This document shows, in pieces, positions 8,686 through 18,025 of a stretch of DNA of 36,222 nucleotides. Below the pieces are notes generated by a model. It was not told where the DNA came from. It made no database searches and was given only the letters and a program-made list of their open reading frames with translations. A program made the translations under genes and the position numbers. Source of the DNA: an uncultured Clostridia bacterium (GTDB taxonomy: Bacteria; Bacillota; Clostridia; Oscillospirales; CAG-272); the NCBI GenBank assembly GCA_947628165.1, contig CANQYV010000011.1:1-36222 (forward strand), in the 5' to 3' direction. Position 1 is the stretch's first letter; each line of letters opens with the position of its first letter.

Positions 8686-8742
8686 TTACAGTGTCACGCT
8701 GACAAGGAGGCGCTTTCCGTCCGAAAAATATGAGCTTTTCAT
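8686..8742 (-). CDS. 18-aa micro-ORF (MKSSYFSDGKRLLVSVTL)
   Basis: Strong SD AAAAGGAGGA upstream of ATG 8742; near-consensus promoter at 8798-8826 and intrinsic terminator downstream. Confidence 0.55.
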   Translation of the reverse strand: MKSSYFSDGKRLLVSVTL

Positions 8743-8797
8743 GGCAGTATTCCTCCTTTTGCAAAAGTGATCGTATCGGGTTTCCCCGTACAGGTTT

Positions 8798-8826
8798 ATT
8801 TTACCGCGTAAATCTTAAACTGTCAA
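8798..8826 (-). promoter_or_regulatory. Sigma-A-type promoter TTGACA-N17-TAAAAT
   Basis: Minus strand TTGACAGTTTAAGATTTACGCGGTAAAAT; exact -35, 17-nt spacer. Confidence 0.85.
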
Positions 8827-8837
8827 CCCCTTGGAAT

Positions 8838-8882
8838 TAAAAATTCCCCCTATGACGGATACCGACCCGCCACAAGGGGAAT
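8838..8882 (-). terminator. Terminator of the nicotinate phosphoribosyltransferase gene
   Basis: Minus strand AAAATTCCCC...GGGGGAATTTTT. Confidence 0.65.
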
Positions 8883-8887
8883 TTTCT

Positions 8888-10339
8888 TTACCTGCGCTTT
8901 GAATATTCGCCGATAAGGCGCTTTTTCTCGTCCCAGAGCTTCTGCGAGAGGTCGACGTAGTAGTTGTGCGGATTGTCGAATCTTACGACCTCGTCCCACA
9001 GCGTGCCGACCTCGCGGCGGCAGTATTCTCTCGTCTCCTCGATAGTAGGAACGTCGTAAACGAGCTTGCCGTCCTTGAAGATATCGACGAGCAGCGGGCG
9101 CGCGGTGTAGTTTTCAAACGTCTTGCGCTTCCAGGTGTAGTCGGGGTCGAATATTTCGAGCGGCTTATTCTCGTCTATGACCTCGTCGTAAACGGTGATG
9201 AGGTCAGCCTCCGCCTTGCCCGTCTCGTTTGAATAGAGGCGGTAGACCTTTTTGTAGTGAGGGTTCGTTATCTTCGTGACGTTCTCGCTTATCTTTATGC
9301 GCGGGATGACGTTCCCGTCCGCGTCCTCGACTGCGGCGAGCTTGTAGACGCCGCCGAATACGGGAGACGACATCGACGTTATGAGCCTCTCGCCGACGCC
9401 GAACGCGTCGATTTTCGCGCCCTGCCTTATCATATCGCGGATAAGATACTCGTCGAGCGAGTTCGAGACGACTATCTTGCAGAAGTCAAATCCCGCGTCG
9501 TCGAGCATTTTCCTCGCGCGGCGCGACAGATACGTTATGTCGCCGGAGTCGAGCCTTATCGCGCATTTCTTTATCCCGCGCGGCAGGAGCACCTCGCGGA
9601 ACGCCTTTATCGCGTTCGGTATGCCGCTTTTTAAGACGTTGTATGTGTCGACGAGCAGTGTTGCAGACTCGGGGTAGATCTCGCAGTATGTGCGGAACGC
9701 CTCGTATTCCGAATCAAACATCTGCACCCAGGAGTGCGCCATCGTGCCGGTTGCGGGAACACCGTAAAGCTCGTCTGACGCGGTGCACGCCGTTCCGGTG
9801 CAGCCGCCTATATACGCCGCCCTCGCGCCGAGAATCGCAGCGTCCGCGCTGTGAGCGCGGCGCGAGCCGAACTCGCTGACGGAGCGTCCCTCCGCCGCCA
9901 TGACTATCCTGTTAGCCTTAGTCGCCACGAGCGACTGATGGTTGAACATCAAAAGCAGGTAAGTCTCGATGAACTGCGCCTCGGAAGCGCGGGCACGCAC
10001 GGTTATAACGGGCTCACCGGGGAAGATGACGGTCCCCTCCGGCACCGCCCACATGTCGCCCGTGAAGCGGAAGTTTCTCAGATACGAAAGGAAATCCTCG
10101 CCGAAGATGCCCTTTCCGCGCAGATATTCGATATCGTCGTCGTCAAAATGCAGCGCCTCTATGTACTCTATTATCTGCTGAAGTCCGGCGGCGACAGCAT
10201 AACCGCCGTCGTCCGGCACGGAGCGGAAAAAGACATCGAAATACGATATCTCGTCCCCCTTGCCGCACTTGAAATATCCGTTCGCCATCGTGAGCTCGTA
10301 AAAGTCGCAGAGCATCGTCAGGTTGCGTTCGTTTTTCAT
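8888..10339 (-). CDS. pncB: Nicotinate phosphoribosyltransferase
   Basis: MKNERNLTMLCDFYELTMANGYFKCG...EFGSRRAHSADAAILGARAAYIGGCTGTACTASDELYGVPATGTMAHSWV...IRLDSGDITYLSRRARKMLDDAG. Confidence 0.94.
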   Translation of the reverse strand: MKNERNLTMLCDFYELTMANGYFKCGKGDEISYFDVFFRSVPDDGGYAVAAGLQQIIEYIEALHFDDDDIEYLRGKGIFGEDFLSYLRNFRFTGDMWAVPEGTVIFPGEPVITVRARASEAQFIETYLLLMFNHQSLVATKANRIVMAAEGRSVSEFGSRRAHSADAAILGARAAYIGGCTGTACTASDELYGVPATGTMAHSWVQMFDSEYEAFRTYCEIYPESATLLVDTYNVLKSGIPNAIKAFREVLLPRGIKKCAIRLDSGDITYLSRRARKMLDDAGFDFCKIVVSNSLDEYLIRDMIRQGAKIDAFGVGERLITSMSSPVFGGVYKLAAVEDADGNVIPRIKISENVTKITNPHYKKVYRLYSNETGKAEADLITVYDEVIDENKPLEIFDPDYTWKRKTFENYTARPLLVDIFKDGKLVYDVPTIEETREYCRREVGTLWDEVVRFDNPHNYYVDLSQKLWDEKKRLIGEYSKRR

Positions 10340-10491
10340 CTCGTTTTCCCCGTTAAAACATAGTATTTTTCGGTGTTAACATTTTTTATTATATTGCTTC
10401 TCCCGAGTTTTTACAATGGTAAACCCGACAAATTACCGCCCGATGTACGCCCCCCTATTGTGAATTTGAAATAATTAGGGCGCGAAAAAAG

Positions 10492-10522
10492 CGGCGGGCA
10501 CGCGCCCGCCGCCTCATTTTTT
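10492..10522 (-). terminator. Terminator after the DUF1508 gene
   Basis: Minus strand GCGGCGGGCGCGTGCCCGCCGCTTTTTT. Confidence 0.75.
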
Positions 10523-10527
10523 CTCAC

Positions 10528-10902
10528 TCAGTCGAGGTTTTCCTCAACCTTGCCCTCTTCCGCGTTCTTCTTGACGGAAGCGATGCCGTTCTCGCAGCTC
10601 GCCTTTGCCTTGTAGCCCTCGGACGTTGCGATTATCTCGCCGTTCTTCGCCTTGAGCCTGAAGCGGAACTCGCCTGCCTTGTCGGTATACATCTCGAACT
10701 TCGGATGCTTTTCCTTCTCAAAGCCCTCGACCGTCTGGTCCTCAACGTTTGCAACAGGTGCATTGTTGATGACGGACTGGACGCCGTTGCGGGCGGACGC
10801 GAGCGACTCGTAAACCTCGGACGTCGCGATGACCTCGCCGTTGCTTGCCTTGAGGTCGAACTTAAAGCCGGTATTCGTCTTTTTGATAACAAACTTTCCC
10901 AT
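10528..10902 (-). CDS. YegP family (DUF1508) protein with two tandem domains
   Basis: Two copies of F.F.LKA.NGE.IATSE.Y....S..NGI.SV. Confidence 0.88.
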   Translation of the reverse strand: MGKFVIKKTNTGFKFDLKASNGEVIATSEVYESLASARNGVQSVINNAPVANVEDQTVEGFEKEKHPKFEMYTDKAGEFRFRLKAKNGEIIATSEGYKAKASCENGIASVKKNAEEGKVEENLD

Positions 10903-11067
10903 GATATTCTCTCTCCTTTGAGCGTCCCCAAAGCAAACTTAAAAATCGGGACGCTTTTTCTTTATTCTATCACACCCCGCACGCAAAATCAACAATATTC
11001 GCCGAAAAAAGGGCAAATTTTTCATATCTTTTGCGGCAGGCGACCGACATCATCCGACGCGACGATA

Positions 11068-11349
11068 TTATTCCTCGTCGTAGTCGATGTCGGAATAAAG
11101 CTCGTCGTCGAATATCGAGGCGACGCGGTCAAACTCGTCGTCGTCCGTTATCGTCGACAGTATCGTCTCCCCGTCCTCGTCGCATTCGAGCTTGAGTATG
11201 ACGTATTCCTCGTCGTTGTCTGTCGGCGCGAGCGCGTAGTATGTGTTCCCGTCGCACTCGGTCTCCCCTATGAGCTCATATTCGCTCTCAACGCCCTCGT
11301 CGTCCGTAAGCGTTACGATATCGCCTATGCTGTATTCTTCGTTTTCCAT
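11068..11349 (-). CDS. DUF1292-family acidic protein
   Basis: MENEEYSIGDIVTLTDDEGVESEYELIGETECDGNTYYALAPTDNDEEYVILKLECDEDGE...; ATG 11349 with GAGAG/AAGGAG SD. Confidence 0.85.
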   Translation of the reverse strand: MENEEYSIGDIVTLTDDEGVESEYELIGETECDGNTYYALAPTDNDEEYVILKLECDEDGETILSTITDDDEFDRVASIFDDELYSDIDYDEE

Positions 11350-11407
11350 TTTGTTCTCTCCTTTCGGCTGAAAATGCCGCCGGCATTCCGTCGGTATTTT
11401 TATATTA

Positions 11408-12088
11408 TTATAAATTTTCCTTATTGTCAAGCTCATTATGCGCGCATATCTCAGAAAGCGCGCAATTTTCGCAGCGCGGAGAGCGCGCGGTGCAGACGTC
11501 GCGTCCGAAGAGCACGAGCCTGTGGCAGAAATCCGTCTGCTCGCCGGGCTCGATGAGCGAGGAAATTATCCGCTCGGCCTTTTCCGGCGTTTTCATGCTC
11601 TCGTCATATGCGCCGAGCCTGCCGCAGATGCGGATGCAGTGCGTGTCCGTCACGACGCCGGGTGTGCCGTAAACGTCGCCGAGAATGAGATTTGCTATCT
11701 TTCTCCCGACGCCGGGCAGCGACAAGAGCTCCTCCATCGTGTCGGGCACCCTGCCCCCGAAATCGTCAGTCACCGCCTCCGATATCGCCTTTATGTCCTT
11801 CGCCTTGACGCGATAGAGCCCGCACGGACGCACGATGCGCTCAAGCTCGGAAATATCCCCCTTTGCCATCGCGCCCGCGTCCGGAAATTTTTCAAACAGC
11901 TCCTCGGAGACGATGTTCACCCTCGCGTCCGTGCACTGCGCCGACAGGCGCGCCATTATGAGCAGACGCCAGGGGTCGCCCTCGTATCTGAGCGAGCACT
12001 CGGCCGCGGGGTACAGCCCGCGCAGTATCTCGACCGCGCGTCCGAAGCGCTCCTTTTTTTCGATTTCTTCAGTATCAAAAGTGCTCAT
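11408..12088 (-). CDS. nth: Endonuclease III
   Basis: LIMARLSAQCTDARVN...LPGVGRKIANLILGDVYGTPGVVTDTHCIRICGRLG...C-x6-C-x2-C-x5-C Fe-S loop at the C-terminus; ATG overlaps mrdA stop (ATGA). Confidence 0.93.
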   Translation of the reverse strand: MSTFDTEEIEKKERFGRAVEILRGLYPAAECSLRYEGDPWRLLIMARLSAQCTDARVNIVSEELFEKFPDAGAMAKGDISELERIVRPCGLYRVKAKDIKAISEAVTDDFGGRVPDTMEELLSLPGVGRKIANLILGDVYGTPGVVTDTHCIRICGRLGAYDESMKTPEKAERIISSLIEPGEQTDFCHRLVLFGRDVCTARSPRCENCALSEICAHNELDNKENL

Positions 12089-14286
12089 TTTTTCTCCCCA
12101 TCGCCCTCGAGCGAAATCCCGAAATAGTGCGCGAAGACGTCGCGCACCGAGGTGCCCGCCCATGCGCCCTTGTTTCCGTGCTCGATGACGGTCGTGACGA
12201 CTATCTCCGGGTCCGAAAGCGGAGCAAATCCGAGGAATACCGCGTTGTCGCTGCCGCTCGCGCCGACCTGAGCCGTACCCGTCTTGCCTCCGACCTTGAA
12301 CGGAAAGTCGTCAAACAGTCTCGCCGTCGTACCGGTCTCAACGACCTCCGACATGGCGTTCAGTATGACGGATACGTTCTTCTCCGAAAGCTCTATCGAG
12401 CTCAACACCTCCCTCGGCGCCTGCTCTATTATCTCTCCCGTGCCGTATTCGCGGACGGAATCGAGAATATGTGCGTTATAGCGGGTGCCTCTGTTGATTA
12501 TCGTCGACAGATACACGCTTATCTGGAGCGGGGAGAAGAGGTTGTCGGACTGACCTATCGCCGCCGCGAGCGTGTCTCCGGGGTTCCAGCCGTCAAGCCC
12601 GTTTTCCTTTCTGTAATCGGGCCCCGCGAGCACGCCCGTATTCTCCGGCAGCTCGATCCCCGTGGGCTGACCGAGCCCGAACGCGCGGCAGTACTTGTTC
12701 ATCGTCTCGATAGTCAGAAGTCTGCCGAGCTCGTAGAAGAAGTAGTTGCAGGAGACCCTTATCGCCTCGGAGATGTTGATGCGTCCGTGGCTCCTGTGAC
12801 CCGAGGAATATATCCAGCAGCGCGGCGTATATCCCGGGGCGTAATACATATAGATGCCCTTCGTCTCGATGATGGTATTCTCGTTTATGATGCCCTCCGT
12901 CAGCGCCGCCGCGGCGACGGCAGGCTTGAACGTCGAGCCAGGCGGGTATCTGCCCGAGAGCGCCCTGTTGTAAAGCGGTCTGTTCTCGTCGCGCGACAGC
13001 TCACCCGCGTTCTGACTGTACGTCGACAGGTCATATGTCGGATAAGACGCTATCGCCCTGACGGCGCCCGTCTTGACGTCGAGCACCGTCATCGCGCCGC
13101 CTTTCGCGTCCTCGCCGTCGTGCTCGCCCTCCGTGGACTCCGCGCGCTCGTTTATCTCTCTTATGTTTTCCGCAAGCGCGCGCTCCGCCGCGCGCTGGAG
13201 CTCGATGTCGATAGTGAGGTAAATATCGGAGCCTGCGACGGGCTCCACCGTCATCTCCTGACCGAGGATGTTGCCGTACTCGTCCTCCGTTATGACCATC
13301 TGGCCGTCGACGCCGTGGAGCTTATCCTCAAACGCGAGCTCGACGCCCGAAATGCCCACTATCGCGTCCTGCCTGTATCCGAGCGAGGTATAGTACTCTA
13401 TATCCTCCGCCGTCTGAATTTTGCCCGTCCTGCCGAGTATGTGGGAGGCGACGCCCGGCTCGCAGTATACGCGGCGCGATTCCTTTTTGACCGTGTACCC
13501 GCGCTGACCGCCCTCTCCGAGGATAGAAATAAGGTGTATGTCCACGTCTGTCGCAACCGTGTAAGGGTTCTGCGCCGAAAAATCGCGCGACTCCATATCG
13601 TACCGCAGGCGGAGAAGAAAGTCCGCCGTGTCGGGAAGGTAAAGGAGATTTCCGTCCTTGTCCACGATACCGTATCTCTCCGCCAGCTTATCCATTATGT
13701 CGCCGAGCGTGACCTCGCGCTCCTCCACGACCTGAAGCGCGTAGAGCTCGCGGCCGATATCGTACTTCGACAGCGTATTTTCGTAATACGAAAGCGCATA
13801 CGGGTACGGATTTCCGCCCACTATCGTTCCGATGTCCTCGATCCCGAGCGAGGTGATAAGACGCGAAAAGCGCGTCTTGTTCGCCGACACCTCAAAAAAG
13901 CTCTCGTCAAGCGTGTAGTCCGGGTACTGCCCGGTCGCGGGGAACGATATCTCCGAGAGCTTGTATTCCGCGTCGGAATGAAGGATGCTGTCATATAGCG
14001 ATATGAGCATCTCGTTCTGCTCTGCGTTGTTTCTCGGCAGCGTGCCGCGGTCGAGCACGATGCTGTAGGAGTATTCGTTTTTTATGAGGGGGACACCGTT
14101 GCAGTCGTAGACCTCTCCTCTCTGCGCCTGTATGCTGACGGTTCTTTTATGCGTGTAGTCGGAGACAAAGGTGTAATAGTCCGGGCCCGCTATCTGCACG
14201 TTGATGAGTCTCGCAATGTAAAGCAGGCTTATGATAACGAAGAGCACGCCGAACGAAAACAGCCTGCTCGTATGTCTTTTTTCCAT
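12085..14286 (-). CDS. mrdA: Penicillin-binding protein 2
   Basis: MEKRHTSRLFSFGVLFVIISLLYIARLINVQIAG...YPPGSTFKPAVAAAAL...SCNYFFYELG...VGGKTGTAQVG. Confidence 0.93.
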   Translation of the reverse strand: MEKRHTSRLFSFGVLFVIISLLYIARLINVQIAGPDYYTFVSDYTHKRTVSIQAQRGEVYDCNGVPLIKNEYSYSIVLDRGTLPRNNAEQNEMLISLYDSILHSDAEYKLSEISFPATGQYPDYTLDESFFEVSANKTRFSRLITSLGIEDIGTIVGGNPYPYALSYYENTLSKYDIGRELYALQVVEEREVTLGDIMDKLAERYGIVDKDGNLLYLPDTADFLLRLRYDMESRDFSAQNPYTVATDVDIHLISILGEGGQRGYTVKKESRRVYCEPGVASHILGRTGKIQTAEDIEYYTSLGYRQDAIVGISGVELAFEDKLHGVDGQMVITEDEYGNILGQEMTVEPVAGSDIYLTIDIELQRAAERALAENIREINERAESTEGEHDGEDAKGGAMTVLDVKTGAVRAIASYPTYDLSTYSQNAGELSRDENRPLYNRALSGRYPPGSTFKPAVAAAALTEGIINENTIIETKGIYMYYAPGYTPRCWIYSSGHRSHGRINISEAIRVSCNYFFYELGRLLTIETMNKYCRAFGLGQPTGIELPENTGVLAGPDYRKENGLDGWNPGDTLAAAIGQSDNLFSPLQISVYLSTIINRGTRYNAHILDSVREYGTGEIIEQAPREVLSSIELSEKNVSVILNAMSEVVETGTTARLFDDFPFKVGGKTGTAQVGASGSDNAVFLGFAPLSDPEIVVTTVIEHGNKGAWAGTSVRDVFAHYFGISLEGDGEKK

Positions 14287-14361
14287 ACCGTGACCGCGTC
14301 TCCTTTCAACAAATAATGTGCCGAGCCGAGAGCACTTGACTTTTAATCAAGTGCTCCTTTT

Positions 14362-15024
14362 TCAATCGAGCTCGGGCTTTTTCTTTCTGAATATCAAAAA
14401 CACCGGCAGAAGCAAAAGCGCCGGTATCGGGGATGCCGCCGCCGTCGCCAGAAGCTCGGGGACGATGACGTCTCCGAGGATGACGGACAGGTCAAACCCG
14501 TGCCATGTGAACATGATGTAAAACAGCGTCGTCACCGCGCGCACCACGAGCGCGCATGCGTCGAATATCAGAAAAAGGAACCACGACCGCTTGTAATAGT
14601 CGGTCGCGACGGCCCCGCATATGTAGCCGAGAAGCATATAAGGCAGCGGCAGAAGCATCACCCCGGTGCCGCCGAGCGCGTCGACCGCGTAGCCCGCAAT
14701 CGCCCCGTAAACGGCGCCCGCCTGCGCCCCCTCAAAGAGCGCGACGGCGGCGACGGCGGCAATTATTATGTCGGGAGATGCGCCAAAGAGGCGGAACCTT
14801 GCGAAAAACGTCGTTTTCATCAGAATGATGAGCAGCATGGTGAGCGAATATAGCGTGTACTTCACTATGTCGCGAAGCGTCACGTCGCCTCTCATCTTCT
14901 CGCCGACTACAGTCGCGCGTCCCGGGAACATTCTTGAGAGCACATTTCCCGCCGGAGCTGCCTTTTTCCGCGCGCGCGTATTTTCGCGCCTGCGAGGCGC
15001 GCTATTCGTCCCTGACTGTTTCAT
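14362..15024 (-). CDS. mreD: Rod shape-determining protein MreD (start uncertain; basic N-terminal extension)
   Basis: Multi-TM protein between mreC and mrdA; LFGASPDIIIAAVAAVALFEGAQAGAVYGAIAGYAVDALGG. Confidence 0.85.
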   Translation of the reverse strand: MKQSGTNSAPRRRENTRARKKAAPAGNVLSRMFPGRATVVGEKMRGDVTLRDIVKYTLYSLTMLLIILMKTTFFARFRLFGASPDIIIAAVAAVALFEGAQAGAVYGAIAGYAVDALGGTGVMLLPLPYMLLGYICGAVATDYYKRSWFLFLIFDACALVVRAVTTLFYIMFTWHGFDLSVILGDVIVPELLATAAASPIPALLLLPVFLIFRKKKPELD

Positions 15025-15844
15025 ACGATTTTATGACCATAACGCGCGAGAGATTTTCAAGGTCCGCCGCCGGTCTGACGTACGCCGTCACCGTGCGGCT
15101 GAACTCGTCGACCGCGACGCGCTCCACCGTGCCGATAACAAGTCCGCTCGGATAAATGCTTCCGAGTCCGCTCGAAAGCACACGGTCACCGACGGCGACC
15201 TTCGAGTCGGCGGAAAGGTATGTGAGCCTGCACAGCCCCTCCGTCCTCATGTTGAAGTCGCCCTCGAGCAGCCCGAGCTCTCCCGTCCGCTCCACGTTCG
15301 CGCCGACAGACGACGCGGACTCTATTATCGTCAGCACCTTGCTCCAGTTAGAGCCGACCTCGTTTATATAGCCTACGATCCCGTCCGCCGTCACGACGGG
15401 CATATCCTTCTCGACGCCGTTTTCGGTCCCGACGTCGAGCGTGAACACAGACATATAGTTTCCAGCCTCTCTTCCGACGACCTTTGCCATCGCGAAGTCG
15501 TATTCCGTGTGCTCGCGTGCGAGGTCGAGATAGTCGTAGAGCCAGTCGTTCATCGCCTCTATCTCGTCTATCCTGTATCTCTCGTCCTCAAGCTCCGAAA
15601 GCCTGTCCTTCAGCTGCTCGTTTTCGGCCTTCAGCCTGTCGTATTCGGTGAAGTATTCGGTAAACCCCTCCGCCGCGTCCGTGACCTTCGTCATAAGGCG
15701 TTCGAGCGGAGAAAACAGCGACACGACGGCGCCGCGCATGTAATCCGTGAGCCCCATGACGGCGAGGACGGACGGAACGATGACGAGCATCAGGGCGACG
15801 CAGAGCATGACAACGAAAAATTTATTCGCAAACAGCTTCTTCAT
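15002..15844 (-). CDS. mreC: Rod shape-determining protein MreC
   Basis: N-terminal TM, coiled coil LKAENEQLKDRLSELEDERYRIDEI, GVEKDMPVVTADGIVGYINEVGSNWSKVLTI. Confidence 0.92.
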   Translation of the reverse strand: MKKLFANKFFVVMLCVALMLVIVPSVLAVMGLTDYMRGAVVSLFSPLERLMTKVTDAAEGFTEYFTEYDRLKAENEQLKDRLSELEDERYRIDEIEAMNDWLYDYLDLAREHTEYDFAMAKVVGREAGNYMSVFTLDVGTENGVEKDMPVVTADGIVGYINEVGSNWSKVLTIIESASSVGANVERTGELGLLEGDFNMRTEGLCRLTYLSADSKVAVGDRVLSSGLGSIYPSGLVIGTVERVAVDEFSRTVTAYVRPAADLENLSRVMVIKSYETVRDE

Positions 15845-15906
15845 GTCTTCTCATGCCCTCCTCGCCTTTGATTTTTCTTTTTTTGTTTTCAGTCCCGCCC
15901 TTTTCG

Positions 15907-16914
15907 TCAGCGCGTCCTGTACTGTATCGCGCCCGGGAATTTGTCCTCTGATTCGAGCACCCGTCCGATGCCTATCGCGACGGAGTCGAGCGGGCGCTTC
16001 GGTCTGCGAACGCGGATGCCGGTGACGCCCGAAAGCAGCATATCGAGCCCTCCGAGCAGCGCCCCGCCTCCGGCGAGCATTATGCCGTTGTCGTATATAT
16101 CGCCCGAAAGCTCCGGCGGCGTCGACTCAAGCGTCGTCCTCAGCGCGTCTATTATGTGAGACACGGGCTCCTTTATCGCCTCGCGTATGTTTGCGGAGTT
16201 TATCCTCACGGTCGCCGGAAGTCCCGAAAGCAGATTTCTGCCCCTGACCTCCATCTCGCCTCTGTCGGCTGCCGGATGGATCGAGCCGATCTCCTTTTTC
16301 AGCATCTCCGCCGTCGTATCGCCTATAAGTACGTTGCATTTGCGGCGCAGATAGTTCACGATTGCTTCGTCAAGCTCGTCTCCCGCGACGCGGAGCGAGT
16401 TTGAGAGCACGATGCCGCCGAGGCTTATCACGGCGACCTCAGTCGTGCCGCCGCCTATGTCTATTATCATGTTTCCGCGCGAGCCGCCTATTTTGAGTCC
16501 CGAGCCGATGGCGGCGGCTATCGGTTCCTCGATAAGGGCAACGCTCTGCGCGCCGGCCTCGAGTGTCGCGTCCTCGACGGCGCGCTTTTCGACCTCCGTG
16601 ACACCGTAAGGGATACATATTACGACGCGCGGGCGCGTCAGCATCGTATTTCCCGAAACCTTCTTGAAGAACTGATGCAGCATCGCGGCGGCAACGTCAA
16701 ACTCCGCGATGACTCCGTCCTTGAGCGGACGCATCGCGGTGATCGAGCCAGGAGTTCTTCCGAGCATCAGTTTTGCCTCCGAGCCTACGGCGACGACCTT
16801 TCCGGTCCTCGCCTCGACCGCCACGACGGACGGTTCACGGAGCACTATTCCCTTTCCCTTGACGCATACGAGCGTATTCGCCGTACCGAGATCGATACCT
16901 ATGCTTCTTGACAT
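15907..16914 (-). CDS. mreB: Rod shape-determining protein MreB
   Basis: MSRSIGIDLGTANTLVCVKGKGIVLREPSVVAV...IDIGGGTTEVAVISLGGIV...AGGGALLGGLDMLL. Confidence 0.95.
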   Translation of the reverse strand: MSRSIGIDLGTANTLVCVKGKGIVLREPSVVAVEARTGKVVAVGSEAKLMLGRTPGSITAMRPLKDGVIAEFDVAAAMLHQFFKKVSGNTMLTRPRVVICIPYGVTEVEKRAVEDATLEAGAQSVALIEEPIAAAIGSGLKIGGSRGNMIIDIGGGTTEVAVISLGGIVLSNSLRVAGDELDEAIVNYLRRKCNVLIGDTTAEMLKKEIGSIHPAADRGEMEVRGRNLLSGLPATVRINSANIREAIKEPVSHIIDALRTTLESTPPELSGDIYDNGIMLAGGGALLGGLDMLLSGVTGIRVRRPKRPLDSVAIGIGRVLESEDKFPGAIQYRTR

Positions 16915-16949
16915 TTCAAAGCGGCGCTGACGCCGCGTCCTTTCAAATA

Positions 16950-17531
16950 TTAGTCGGCTCTTCCGAGGACGTTTACGCCTGCAAGACCGAGAAGGCGGGC
17001 GGTCGCCTCCTTCGGCATGCCCGTCACGCACCAATAATCGCCCTCTATCCTTGTGACGAAAATGCCTCCGAGCCCCTGTATCCCGTAGGCTCCCGCCTTG
17101 TCCGCGGGCTCGCCCGTCGCGATATAGGCGGATATCTCCCCCTCGCCTATTTCGCGCATGAATACGTCCGAGGCGATGACGTCCGAAAACACCTTTCCGT
17201 CCGAAATAACCGTGACGCCTGTGTATACCGTGTGTTTTCCGCCCGAGAGCAGCCTCAGCATGCGCCGCGCGTCGGCGTCGTCCTTCGGCTTGCCGAGTAT
17301 CTCCCCGCCGACACTGACGACAGTGTCCGCGGCTATCACGACGTCGTCGGGGAACTTTTCCGCCGCGGCGCGCGCCTTTCTTTCGGCAAGGATGCCGACG
17401 AGCTCACGCGGAGGCGTGCCTCTTGGGACGCTTTCGTCGGCGTCAGTTGCGAAGACCTCGAACGAAAGCCCGAGAGAGGCGAGAAGATCGCGCCGCCGCG
17501 GGGACGCGGAGGCGAGTATGAGCTTTTTCAC
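16950..17531 (-). CDS. maf: Maf-family nucleotide pyrophosphatase
   Basis: MKKLILASASPRRRDLLASLGLSFEV...DDVVIAADTVVSVGGEILGKPKDDADARRMLRLLSG. Confidence 0.94.
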   Translation of the reverse strand: MKKLILASASPRRRDLLASLGLSFEVFATDADESVPRGTPPRELVGILAERKARAAAEKFPDDVVIAADTVVSVGGEILGKPKDDADARRMLRLLSGGKHTVYTGVTVISDGKVFSDVIASDVFMREIGEGEISAYIATGEPADKAGAYGIQGLGGIFVTRIEGDYWCVTGMPKEATARLLGLAGVNVLGRAD

Positions 17532-17541
17532 CTTCGTTATT

Positions 17542-17988
17542 TTATTTGATGCCCGTCGAGCCGAAGCCGCCCTCGCCGCGCTCCGTCTCGTCGAGCTCCT
17601 CGACCTCGCAGAGCTCAGCGTGATATATCGGTATTATCATGAGCTGCGCTATCCTGTCGCCGGGATGCGCCGTGAAGAGCGAGGAGCCGTGGTTTTTGAG
17701 CACGACGCAGAGCTCTCCCCTGTAATCGGGGTCGATGAGCCCGATCCCGTTCGCAAGCGAGATGCCGCGCTTCGAGGCAAGACCGCTGCGCGCGCAGACG
17801 ACCGCCGCGCACCCGTCAGGCACCTCTATCGCAAGCCCCGTCGGTATCGACTTTATCTCGCCGACCGCGAGCGTCACGCTGACGTCTCCGCAGTAGCGCA
17901 AATCGAGCGCCGCGGAGCCGGGCGTCGCATATTCGGGCACGGTTGCCCCTTCTCTCACACGTTTGAACATCAGCTTTTTGTTTTCCAT
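17542..17988 (-). CDS. dut: dUTP diphosphatase
   Basis: ATPGSAALDLRYC...ARSGLASKRGISLANGIGLIDPDYRGELCVVLKNHG...GDRIAQLMIIP...RGEGGFGSTGI. Confidence 0.95.
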   Translation of the reverse strand: MENKKLMFKRVREGATVPEYATPGSAALDLRYCGDVSVTLAVGEIKSIPTGLAIEVPDGCAAVVCARSGLASKRGISLANGIGLIDPDYRGELCVVLKNHGSSLFTAHPGDRIAQLMIIPIYHAELCEVEELDETERGEGGFGSTGIK

Positions 17989-18025
17989 AACGATGACCTC
18001 TTAAACTTCGTAAGACTTTTTGGCT

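Noticed and set aside
8426-8764. Full 112-aa ORF as a protein gene
   Set aside because: Reads through an intrinsic terminator and across the 18-aa micro-ORF in another frame; only the 43-aa 3' part has an SD.
12127-13998. 623-aa plus-strand ORF opposite mrdA
   Set aside because: Antisense to a clearly recognisable PBP2 gene; R/V/A-rich translation typical of spurious ORFs in GC-rich DNA.
14315-14365. Hairpin GAGCACTTGA...TCAAGTGCTC between mreD and mrdA, with a possible TTG-initiated 14-codon ORF
   Set aside because: SD-start spacing too short (about 3 nt) and no U-tract on the operon strand; most simply an intercistronic stem-loop.
14768-15871. 367-aa plus-strand ORF opposite mreC
   Set aside because: Antisense to mreC/mreD; no recognisable domain, arginine/valine-rich composition.
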